A stretch of DNA of 7,578 bases from positions 1-7,578 of the forward strand of contig DATFOS010000185.1 in assembly GCA_035265325.1 (NCBI GenBank). The letters are read 5' to 3'. The translations under genes were made by a program, and so were the position numbers. Under the pieces are notes generated by a model. That model made no database searches and was not told the origin of the DNA. It was given only the letters and a program-made list of their open reading frames with translations. This document shows, piece after piece, positions 1 to 5,963 of the stretch. Every line of letters begins with the position of its first letter. The first letter of the stretch is position 1. The DNA comes from DATCLS01 sp035265325 (GTDB lineage: Bacteria; Actinomycetota; Acidimicrobiia; Acidimicrobiales; VFJN01).

Positions 1-93
1 GCCACGGTCCTCGCCGAGCCCACCGACACCACTCCCTGGACCGTCTGCGCCGACCCGCAAGGCAACGAGTTCTGCGTCTTCCCCCCACGGTGA
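1..93 (+). CDS. VOC/glyoxalase-fold protein, C-terminal fragment (5' end outside window)
   Basis: Frame 1 is open from the first base to a TGA at 91-93, giving 30 residues. They end in a pattern reading W-T-V-C-A-D-P-Q-G-N-E-F-C-V-F. The D-P-x-G-N-E-F-C motif is typical of the last beta strands of glyoxalase/bleomycin-resistance (VOC) proteins, where the glutamate often contributes to the metal site. Members usually act as small cytoplasmic dioxygenases, lyases or resistance proteins, but the substrate cannot be told from this tail. The stop overlaps a GTG of the next reading frame, so the two genes are adjacent and possibly co-transcribed. The assignment rests on the C-terminal motif only. 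Confidence 0.7.
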   Translation, partial: ATVLAEPTDTTPWTVCADPQGNEFCVFPPR

Positions 94-95
94 GC

Positions 96-100
96 AGGAG
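96..100 (+). promoter_or_regulatory. Ribosome binding site of the DUF6226-like gene
   Basis: AGGAG lies four bases before the ATG at 105-107. It favours that ATG over the in-frame GTG at 90-92, which overlaps the VOC stop codon and would place this motif inside the gene. Confidence 0.6.
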
Positions 101-104
101 CGAC

Positions 105-452
105 ATGGCCGACGACGGGCAGCGCCGGATTCGCTATCAAACGGCGGACGGGGTGCCGGACGAGGCGGCGTATGGGCGGGTCACCGATCCCGGGCGGTAC
201 CGGCCCTTCTGGGACTGGGCGCGGGGCGAGGTCGACCGGCTGGCGCGGGAGTACGACGTCGAGCGGGTCGACGGCGGCGCCGAGGTCGATCCCGAGCTGT
301 TCGGGAAGTTGACCGGGGCGACGGACGCCGTGCGCCTGACGCCCCGGTCGGGCGGCGGGGCGCCGGCCACCGTCGTCTACACGGACTTCCCCGGCGTGGG
401 GGCCCGTTTCGGGCGGTGGGGCGAGGTCGTGCTGCCGTGGTGCGGGGTGTGA
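105..452 (+). CDS. DUF6226-like protein, N-terminal ORF truncated by a frameshift
   Basis: This reading frame encodes 115 residues from the ATG at 105, or 120 from the GTG at 90. It contains A-Y-G-R-V-T-D-P-G-R-Y-R-P-F near residue 23, then a helix with R-L-A-R-E-Y-D-V-E-R, and later V-V-Y-T-D-F-P-G-V. From memory this resembles actinobacterial proteins of the uncharacterised DUF6226 family; I could not search it. The frame stops at 450-452 directly after L-P-W-C-G. Family members as I recall them continue there with C-D-A-C-D, and exactly those residues appear in frame 1 if one G of the GGGG run at 444-447 is removed. The ORF is therefore probably the front half of a broken gene, or the extra base is a sequencing or assembly error. 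No function is known. There is no signal peptide or membrane segment. Confidence 0.6.
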   Translation: MADDGQRRIRYQTADGVPDEAAYGRVTDPGRYRPFWDWARGEVDRLAREYDVERVDGGAEVDPELFGKLTGATDAVRLTPRSGGGAPATVVYTDFPGVGARFGRWGEVVLPWCGV

Positions 453-659
453 CGCCTGCGACGAGTCGCCGGACGACCTGCGGAGGACGCTGGAGGCGTG
501 CCTGGCGGCGGTTACGTCCGGCGCATTCCGGGAGCACCTGGGCCCCGGAGCCGAAACCTGCCCTCGGGCGTACTTCGGCACGACGGAGGTCAGCAGCCTG
601 ACGGCGGTCGCCCCGGCGGACCGTGCCGCGGCGCCGATCGACGTGCGCTGGGGGACTGA
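448..659 (+). pseudogene. C-terminal remnant of the DUF6226-like gene in a shifted frame
   Basis: Read in frame 1 from 448, this stretch encodes C-D-A-C-D-E-S-P-D-D-L and then a helix-like segment L-R-R-T-L-E-A-C-L-A-A-V. Further on come R-A-Y-F-G and, near 643, V-R-W-G-T. The C-G-C-D-A-C-D motif regenerated across the shift is what I expect of an intact DUF6226-type protein. The right boundary is uncertain. Frame 1 has no stop here and runs straight on into the ABC-kinase gene, while the original frame has a TGA at 657-659, used here as a nominal end. The other two frames show nothing recognisable, so this is not a separate gene. Confidence 0.5.
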
Positions 660-696
660 AAGGGACGCGCTGGGTGACAGCGGGCACACTGGGGGC

Positions 697-3207
697 GTGT
701 TGACGCTCCCGGGGGCCACGAGGCGGCAGCGAGCGAACGCGGCCCCGCCGCCCGCGCCCGACCCACCCGCGCCGGGCGGCGCGGTACTGGAGGTCCGGGG
801 GGTCAGCAAGCGATTCGGCCGGCTGCAGGTGCTCGACGGCGTGTCCCTCGACATCGGGGCGGGCGAGGTGGTCGCGCTCGTGGGGGACAACGGCGCCGGC
901 AAGTCGACGCTGGTCCGCTGCATCGCCCGGGCCACGGCGCCCGAGGCCGGCACGGTGGCCGTGGGCGGGGCGACCCTCGGGCCCAACCAGGGCGACGCGG
1001 CCGCGGCGGGCATCGCCGTCGTGTGGCAGGACCTCGCCCTCTGCGACAACCTCGACACGGTCGCCAACCTGTTCCTGGGCCACGAGGACCGGCGGCTCCT
1101 GCTCGACGACACGGCCCGCCAGGTCGAGGCCCGCCGCCTGCTCCAGCGCTTCAACATCGCCGTGCCGGACCTGACCCGCCCCGTGGCGGCGCTGTCCGGC
1201 GGCCAGCGCCAGGTCATCGCCATGGCCCGGGCGCTCGACGGCGACCCGCGCCTGCTCGTCCTCGACGAGCCCACGGCGTCGCTGGGCCGTAGCGAGTCCG
1301 AGCACCTGCTCGGCCTCGTCCGCCGGCTGGCCGACACCGGGACCGCCGTCCTGCTCGTGACCCACGACCTCGACCACGTCTTCGAGCTGTCCGACCGCAT
1401 CGTGGTCCTCCGCCAGGGCCGGATCGTCGGCGAGGTGTCGCCGTCGCAGGTCCACCCCGACGACGTGGTCGCCATGCAGCTCGGCGTGGAGGTCGACTCG
1501 ACCGCCAGCCGGCAGCTCCGCCGGCTCGGAAGCCTGGTCGAGCAGCTGTCCGAGGTCGAGCCGGCGGCGTCGTTGCCTCTGGTCGTGTCGGCCATGGCGG
1601 CGGCGCTGGGGGAGGAGCGGCTGTGCGTCCACCTCCTCGACGGCAGCCTCGACGGCGGCCCGCCCGGGGCCGTGCTGCGCCGCTCGGCCGCCGTGGCGCT
1701 GCCGGACGAGCTGCTGGCCCGCAACGCCGTCCTACCCGTCGGCCGCGCCGGCGGCATCGTGGGGCTGGCCGCCGCCAGTTCGGCGACGGTCGTGACCGAC
1801 GACGTGCGGACCGACCCCGCCTGGGCCCCGCTCCGCGACGCCGCCGCCAGCGCCGGCGTGCTCAGCGGCTGGGCCGCGCCGATCACCGGGACGTCCGGGG
1901 TCCTGGGCACCATCTCCGGCTACGGCGACACGGTCGGGCGCCCTCGTGCCGACCAGCTCGCCCTGATCGCGCTGTACGCCAGCCACGCGGCCGCCTCCAT
2001 CGAGCGCGAGCGGATGTACGCCGAGGCGCGGCGCCGCAACCGGGTCCTGGAGGCGATCCACACGGTGCTCGAGGCGCTGGCCGGGCCGCAGCAGGTCCAC
2101 GACGGGCTCGACGGGGCACTCGTGGCCCTGCGCGACGTCCTCGGCGCCGACCGCTCGGTCATCCGGGTGGCGGTGGAGGGCACGCCCCGGACCCGCTCGG
2201 CGACCGGCGGCGTGGTGGCGGACGGCCCGCCGACCGGGGGCGAGCCCGCCCCGCCCGACGACCCCGAGGTCCTGACGACGGCCGACGCCGCCCTCCGGTC
2301 CCAGCAGGCGGTGCGCATGCCGACGCCCGACGGCGGGACGGTGGTCGCCGTCCCGTTCCGGGCGCCGGCGGGGCCGGCCGCCCTGGCGGTGCGGTGGGCC
2401 GACGCCGCGAGGGCCGGGGACGGGGTCGAGATCCTCCACGACGCCGCCCGGTCGATGAGCCTGGCGCTCGAGCGCGAGCAGCTGGAGGCCGCGCACCACG
2501 AGGCGCAGGCCCTGCGTCAGTCGCAACGGCTCCAGCGCGACCTGCTGTCCCGGCTCAGCCACGAGCTGCGGACCCCGCTCACCGCCATCCACGGCTGCGT
2601 CGACACGCTGCGCCAGCCGGACGTCGAGTGGCCCCGGGCCGAGCAGGACCGCTTCCTCGCCACGATCGCCGCAGAGTCCGAGCGCATGAAGCGCCTCGTG
2701 GCCGACCTGTTCGACGTGTCGGCCCTCGACGCGGGGATCTTCCGGCTCCAGGCGGACTGGTGCGACCTGCGGCTGGTCGCGGCGGCGTCGGTGGCGTGCG
2801 CAGCTCCCGGCCCAATGGCGGACCGGGTGGACGTGGCGGCCGCCGCCGACCTCCCGCCCGTGTGGGCGGACCACGACCGCATCGAGCAGGTCCTGGTCAA
2901 CCTGTTGGAGAACGCCTTCCGGCACGCGCCGACCGGCGGCCGCGTGCGCGTGGCCGCCGCCCCGGTCGACGCCGGGACGGCGGTCGAGGTGCGGGTCGCC
3001 GACGAGGGCGAGGGCGTCGACCCCGGCCTGACCGAGAGCCTGTTCCTGCCGCACGTGGCGTCAGCCGCCACCGGCGGGACGGGGCTCGGCCTGGCCATCG
3101 CCCGCGGCATCGCCCGGGCTCACGGCGGCGAGCTGGCCCTGGCCCCGGACGCGCCCGGCACCACGTTCGTGTTGACCCTGCCCGTGAGCCCGGGAAGCTG
3201 CGGGTGA
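697..3207 (+). CDS. ABC-transporter ATPase fused to a GAF-GAF sensor histidine kinase
   Basis: An 836-residue cytoplasmic fusion if started at GTG 697. Residues about 27-262 are a sugar-importer ABC ATPase with all motifs: Walker A GDNGAGKST (63-71, Lys69), Q-loop Gln111, signature LSGGQRQ (166-172), Walker B with Asp190 and catalytic Glu191, and H-loop His223. Two GAF-like regions follow (about 270-440, and a weaker one at 450-590), then a charged coiled linker. The HisKA domain has the phospho-acceptor His622 in S-H-E-L-R-T-P. The HATPase domain has N-box Asn739, G1 D-E-G-E-G near 769 and G2 G-G-T-G-L-G-L-A from 793. I see no signal peptide or transmembrane helix. The response regulator gene overlaps its stop, so that is the likely phosphorylation partner. 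The ABC part closely resembles XylG of the downstream importer, suggesting docking on its permease (inference). The start is uncertain: the frame is open far upstream, and GTG 643, GTG 697 and TTG 700 are possible. A GGGGG run at 691-695 best fits 697 or 700. Confidence 0.9.
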   Translation: MLTLPGATRRQRANAAPPPAPDPPAPGGAVLEVRGVSKRFGRLQVLDGVSLDIGAGEVVALVGDNGAGKSTLVRCIARATAPEAGTVAVGGATLGPNQGDAAAAGIAVVWQDLALCDNLDTVANLFLGHEDRRLLLDDTARQVEARRLLQRFNIAVPDLTRPVAALSGGQRQVIAMARALDGDPRLLVLDEPTASLGRSESEHLLGLVRRLADTGTAVLLVTHDLDHVFELSDRIVVLRQGRIVGEVSPSQVHPDDVVAMQLGVEVDSTASRQLRRLGSLVEQLSEVEPAASLPLVVSAMAAALGEERLCVHLLDGSLDGGPPGAVLRRSAAVALPDELLARNAVLPVGRAGGIVGLAAASSATVVTDDVRTDPAWAPLRDAAASAGVLSGWAAPITGTSGVLGTISGYGDTVGRPRADQLALIALYASHAAASIERERMYAEARRRNRVLEAIHTVLEALAGPQQVHDGLDGALVALRDVLGADRSVIRVAVEGTPRTRSATGGVVADGPPTGGEPAPPDDPEVLTTADAALRSQQAVRMPTPDGGTVVAVPFRAPAGPAALAVRWADAARAGDGVEILHDAARSMSLALEREQLEAAHHEAQALRQSQRLQRDLLSRLSHELRTPLTAIHGCVDTLRQPDVEWPRAEQDRFLATIAAESERMKRLVADLFDVSALDAGIFRLQADWCDLRLVAAASVACAAPGPMADRVDVAAAADLPPVWADHDRIEQVLVNLLENAFRHAPTGGRVRVAAAPVDAGTAVEVRVADEGEGVDPGLTESLFLPHVASAATGGTGLGLAIARGIARAHGGELALAPDAPGTTFVLTLPVSPGSCG

Positions 3208-3902
3208 GGGCCGCCGACACCACCCGCGTGCTGCTGGTGGAGGACGACCCCAACATCGTCGACCTGGTCCGGTCCAACCTGGTGGTGCGCGGCTACGAGG
3301 TGCGGACGGACACGACCGGGGCCGGCGTCGTCGACGACGTCCGCCGCGACCCGCCCGACGTGGTGCTCCTCGACCTCATGCTCCCGGACGCCGACGGTTT
3401 CGAGCTGTGCCGGTCGCTGCGGGAGGGCTCGCCGGTCGGCATCATCGTCGTGTCCGCCCGCGGGCGAGAGGGGGACAAGGTCCGGGCGCTCAACCTGGGC
3501 GCCGACGACTACCTGACCAAGCCGTTCGGCATCGAGGAGTTGCTGGCCCGCATCACCGCCACCCTGCGGCGGGTGCGGCCGGCGCCGGTGGCGAGCGACC
3601 CGAAGGTCCTGGCCGCCGGGGACGTCGTCATCGACCTCGACGCCCGCCGGGTCACGAAGGGCAACGAGCGGGTCCACCTGACGCCGACCGAGCTGTCCCT
3701 GCTGCGCGAGCTGGCGCTGCAACCCGGCGTCCTGCTGCCTCACGGCGAGCTGCTCCGGCGGGTGTGGGGCGTCGGCTACGAGACGCAGACCGAGTACCTG
3801 CGCGTCTACGTCCGCCGGCTCCGGGCGAAGCTCGAATCGCCCGGCGCGCCGCCCCTGATCGTCACCGAGCCGCGTCTGGGATACCGCTTCGAACCGCCGT
3901 GA
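3204..3902 (+). CDS. KdpE/OmpR-type response regulator
   Basis: A 232-residue DNA-binding response regulator. The receiver domain (about 7-120) has the acidic pocket E-D-D at 13-15, phospho-acceptor Asp57 in L-L-D-L-M-L-P, the switch residue Ser84 in V-V-S-A-R-G, and Lys106 in T-K-P-F. The C-terminal winged helix (about 130-230) carries L-T-P-T-E, L-L-R-R-V-W-G, Y-L-R-V-Y-V-R-R-L-R and a T-E-P-R-L-G-Y-R-F end. The wording of both domains is closest to KdpE among OmpR-family regulators. GTG 3204 overlaps the kinase stop (GTGA), with GGGAAG at 3192-3197 as ribosome binding site, so the two proteins are translationally coupled and form a cognate pair. No kdpFABC genes are present here. The next genes encode a xylose-type importer, and the palindrome at 3948-3969 lies between, so importer control is the likely job (inference). 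Confidence 0.93.
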   Translation: MRAADTTRVLLVEDDPNIVDLVRSNLVVRGYEVRTDTTGAGVVDDVRRDPPDVVLLDLMLPDADGFELCRSLREGSPVGIIVVSARGREGDKVRALNLGADDYLTKPFGIEELLARITATLRRVRPAPVASDPKVLAAGDVVIDLDARRVTKGNERVHLTPTELSLLRELALQPGVLLPHGELLRRVWGVGYETQTEYLRVYVRRLRAKLESPGAPPLIVTEPRLGYRFEPP

Positions 3903-3947
3903 GGTCGGGCTGCGTGGCCGGCCGTCACGGACCGGGCGAGCCGGCTC

Positions 3948-3969
3948 ACGAATCGTGTTCACGATTCGT
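3948..3969. repeat. Perfect 10-bp inverted repeat, candidate operator
   Basis: The left arm ACGAATCGTG (3948-3957) and right arm CACGATTCGT (3960-3969) are exact reverse complements separated by TT. It lies 45 bases after the response regulator stop and 84 bases before the xylF start. The arms are only 50% GC in a very GC-rich region and no T tract follows. That suits a protein-binding operator better than a terminator, although the RNA could also form a 9-bp hairpin with a GTTC loop. Confidence 0.6.
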
Positions 3970-4040
3970 TCATGCCGGCGACGGGATGTTGATACCTCGT
4001 TCACGGGCCCGTCCGTACCGTGCAGGTGGTTCCGAACGAC

Positions 4041-4047
4041 GAGGGGG
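4041..4047 (+). promoter_or_regulatory. Ribosome binding site of the xylF-like gene
   Basis: A GAGGGGG run precedes the ATG at 4054 by six bases. It fixes that start over the longer open frame reaching back to 3955, which would translate through the palindrome and lose the N-terminal signal peptide. Confidence 0.7.
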
Positions 4048-4053
4048 AAACTC

Positions 4054-5178
4054 ATGTTCCAGTCCCGCCCGACGCGGCGCGCCCTGGCGCCGCTTGCGGT
4101 CATGGTCCTGGCGCTCGGCGCCGCCGCCTGTGGTGGCGACGACGATGACGAGGATGCCGCCACCGGCGGCGGCAGCGGCGAGGGCGATGCCGTGACCATC
4201 GCCCTGCTGCTGCCGGAGTCCTCCACGGCGCGCTACGAGACCCAGGATCGCCCGCTGTTCGAGGCGAAGGTCGAGGAGCTCTGCCCGGACTGCGAGATCA
4301 TCTACTCCAACGCCGACCAGGACGCCGCCGAGCAGCAGTCGCAGGCCGAGGCGGCGCTGACCAACGGCGCCGACGTGCTCGTCCTCGACCCGGTCGACGG
4401 CGCCTCCGCCGGCTCGATGGTGGCGCAGGCCGAGGCCCAGGACGTGCCGGTCCTGGCCTACGACCGGCTCATCCCCGACGCACCGATCGACTACTACATC
4501 AGCTACGACAACGAGCGGGTCGGCCAGCTCCAGGCCGAGGCGCTGACCGAGAGGCTCGCCGAGGACGGCGAGGACTCCGGCACGATCGTGATGATCAACG
4601 GCGCGCCGACCGACAACAACGCCACCCAGTTCAAGGAGGGGGCGCACTCGGTCATCGACGAGTCGCCCTACGAGGTCGGCGCCGAGTACGACACACCGGA
4701 CTGGAGCGCTGACGAGGCCCAGTCGCAGATGGAGCAGGCCATCACCCGCCTCGGGGCCGACGGCTTCGTCGGCGTCTACGCCGCCAACGACGGCACGGCC
4801 GGCGGCGCCATCGCCGCCATGCGCAGCTCGGGCGTCGACCCGATCCCGCCCGTGACCGGGCAGGACGCCGAGCTCGCCGGCATCCAGCGCATCCTCGCCG
4901 GCGACCAGTACATGACCGTGTACAAGGCCATCAAGCCCCAGGCGGAGATCTCCGCCGAGGTGGCCATCGCCCTGGCCCGCGGCGAGGACCCGCCCGAGGA
5001 CCAGGTCAACCAGCAGGTGGACAACGGCGAGGCCGAGATCCCGTCGATGATCCTCGACCCGGTGGCCGTCACCGCCGACAACGTGGCCGACACGGTCGTC
5101 GCCGACGGCTTCTGGACCGCCGATCAGATCTGCGAGGGCGACTTCGCTGCCGCCTGCGAAGAGGCCGGCATCTCGTGA
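4054..5178 (+). CDS. xylF: D-xylose-type ABC importer substrate-binding lipoprotein
   Basis: A 374-residue periplasmic-binding-protein-fold lipoprotein that captures sugar outside the membrane and hands it to the permease. The N-terminus has Arg8-Arg9, a hydrophobic stretch at 11-25 and a lipidation Cys26 after G-A-A-A, followed by a flexible Gly/Asp-rich linker. The mature part carries motifs I associate with XylF: A-Y-D-R-L-I (135-140), Y-D-N-E-R-V-G (151-157), G-A-P-T-D-N-N-A (183-190), A-N-D-G-T-A-G-G (244-251), G-Q-D-A-E-L-A-G-I-Q-R-I (269-280) and T-V-Y-K (288-291). Length fits the family. Two cysteine pairs, C-P-D-C early in the mature protein and one near the C-terminus, could be disulfides. 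Its stop overlaps the GTG of the ATPase gene. The family assignment is strong; xylose as the actual ligand is inferred from motif similarity, and other sugars are possible. Confidence 0.88.
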   Translation: MFQSRPTRRALAPLAVMVLALGAAACGGDDDDEDAATGGGSGEGDAVTIALLLPESSTARYETQDRPLFEAKVEELCPDCEIIYSNADQDAAEQQSQAEAALTNGADVLVLDPVDGASAGSMVAQAEAQDVPVLAYDRLIPDAPIDYYISYDNERVGQLQAEALTERLAEDGEDSGTIVMINGAPTDNNATQFKEGAHSVIDESPYEVGAEYDTPDWSADEAQSQMEQAITRLGADGFVGVYAANDGTAGGAIAAMRSSGVDPIPPVTGQDAELAGIQRILAGDQYMTVYKAIKPQAEISAEVAIALARGEDPPEDQVNQQVDNGEAEIPSMILDPVAVTADNVADTVVADGFWTADQICEGDFAAACEEAGIS

Positions 5179-5963
5179 GCGAGGCGACGCCCCTGCTGGC
5201 GCTCCGTGGCGTGTCCAAGCGCTTCGGTGCCGTGCAGGCCCTCTCCGGCGTCGACTTCGAGGTCGACGCCGGGGAGGTCGTCGCCCTCGTGGGGGACAAC
5301 GGTGCCGGCAAGTCCACCCTGGTAAAAGTCATCGCCGGGACCGGGCCGGCCGACGCCGGGACGATCCTCTTCGAGGGCGAGAAGGTGTCGCTGACCACGC
5401 CGCACGCGGCCACCGATATGGGGATCGCCACCGTGTACCAGGACCTGGCGCTGTGCGACAACCTCGACGTCGTCGCCAACCTGTTCGTGGGCCGCGAGAG
5501 GGCGCGCGGCGTCGGTCGCAACCTGGGCGTCCTGGACGAGGTGGGCATGGAGCACGAGGCGCTCGGCCTGCTGGAGCGCCTGTCGGTGAGCATCCCCAGC
5601 GTCCGCACCGAGGTGGCGTCGCTGTCCGGCGGGCAGCGCCAGTCCATCGCCGTGGCCCGGGCGACGATGGGCGACCCCAAGGTCGTCATCCTCGACGAGC
5701 CCACCGCGGCCCTCGGCGTGGCCCAGACCAAGCAGGTCCTCGACCTGGTCCGCACCCTCCGGGAGGAGGGCCACGGCGTGATCATGATCAGCCACAACCT
5801 GGTCGACGTGTTCGCCGTGGCCGACCGGATCGTGGTCCTGCGGCTGGGCAAGCGCGTGGAGTCGTTCCGAGTGGCGGACACGACGGCGGAGGAGGTGGTG
5901 GCCGCCATCACCGGCGCCCGCCACGAGGACGTCCGCTCGGCCTTTGCATCGGAGGCGTCATGA
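5175..5963 (+). CDS. xylG: Sugar ABC importer ATP-binding protein, XylG-like, single domain
   Basis: A 262-residue cytoplasmic ATPase that energises the XylFGH-type importer. Motifs are complete: Walker A GDNGAGKST (40-48, Lys46), Q-loop Y-Q-D-L-A-L-C-D-N, signature LSGGQRQ (150-156), Walker B with Asp174 and Glu175, D-loop A-A-L-G, and H-loop His207 in I-S-H-N. E. coli XylG has two tandem ATPase domains in about 510 residues. This protein has one, so it must dimerise with itself or with another ATPase. The ABC domain of the upstream histidine kinase shares long identical stretches with it and is an obvious candidate partner. GTG 5175 overlaps the xylF stop and its own stop overlaps the ATG of the permease, so the three importer genes form one tightly coupled operon. 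Confidence 0.92.
   Translation: MSEATPLLALRGVSKRFGAVQALSGVDFEVDAGEVVALVGDNGAGKSTLVKVIAGTGPADAGTILFEGEKVSLTTPHAATDMGIATVYQDLALCDNLDVVANLFVGRERARGVGRNLGVLDEVGMEHEALGLLERLSVSIPSVRTEVASLSGGQRQSIAVARATMGDPKVVILDEPTAALGVAQTKQVLDLVRTLREEGHGVIMISHNLVDVFAVADRIVVLRLGKRVESFRVADTTAEEVVAAITGARHEDVRSAFASEAS
5951..5955 (+). promoter_or_regulatory. Ribosome binding site of the xylH-like gene
   Basis: GGAGG four bases before the ATG at 5960, located inside the last codons of the ATPase gene. It selects that start within a reading frame that is open well upstream. Confidence 0.7.

Larger units (their letters stand above)
3903..4053 (+). promoter_or_regulatory. Regulatory intergenic region upstream of the xylF-like gene
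   Basis: This is the only real gap inside the gene cluster (151 bases), and it is visibly richer in A and T around 3945-4005 than the flanking genes. It holds the perfect inverted repeat at 3948-3969 and several TTCA-containing elements: TTCACG at 3958 and 4000, and TTCATG at 3969. Two weak promoter readings are possible. One is TTCATG (3969-3974) with GATACC (3991-3996) at 16-base spacing. The other is TTGATA (3989-3994) as a -35 element without a convincing -10. The xylF promoter is probably here, but its exact position cannot be fixed by eye. Confidence 0.5.

Noticed and set aside
181..1632. Long minus-strand open frame of 483 codons opposite the kinase gene
   Set aside because: Its translation is low-complexity, rich in Arg, His, Gly and Ala, with no domain. 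It is the expected shadow of GC-rich third positions in the + strand gene.
1623..3203. Plus-strand frame 3 upstream of the response regulator, suggesting a 759-residue protein
   Set aside because: The part before 3204 is Arg/Pro/Gly-rich shadow sequence overlapping the kinase in another frame. Only the part from GTG 3204 has receiver and winged-helix domains.
3955..4053. Upstream extension of the xylF-like reading frame
   Set aside because: It would translate through the palindrome and hide the signal peptide. The GAGGGGG site before ATG 4054 and the lipoprotein signal starting there decide against it.
4135..4185. Asp-rich then Gly-rich tract just after the lipidation cysteine, considered as a metal-binding or repeat element
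   Set aside because: Acidic, Gly-rich linkers after the lipobox are common in actinobacterial solute-binding lipoproteins and act as tethers.
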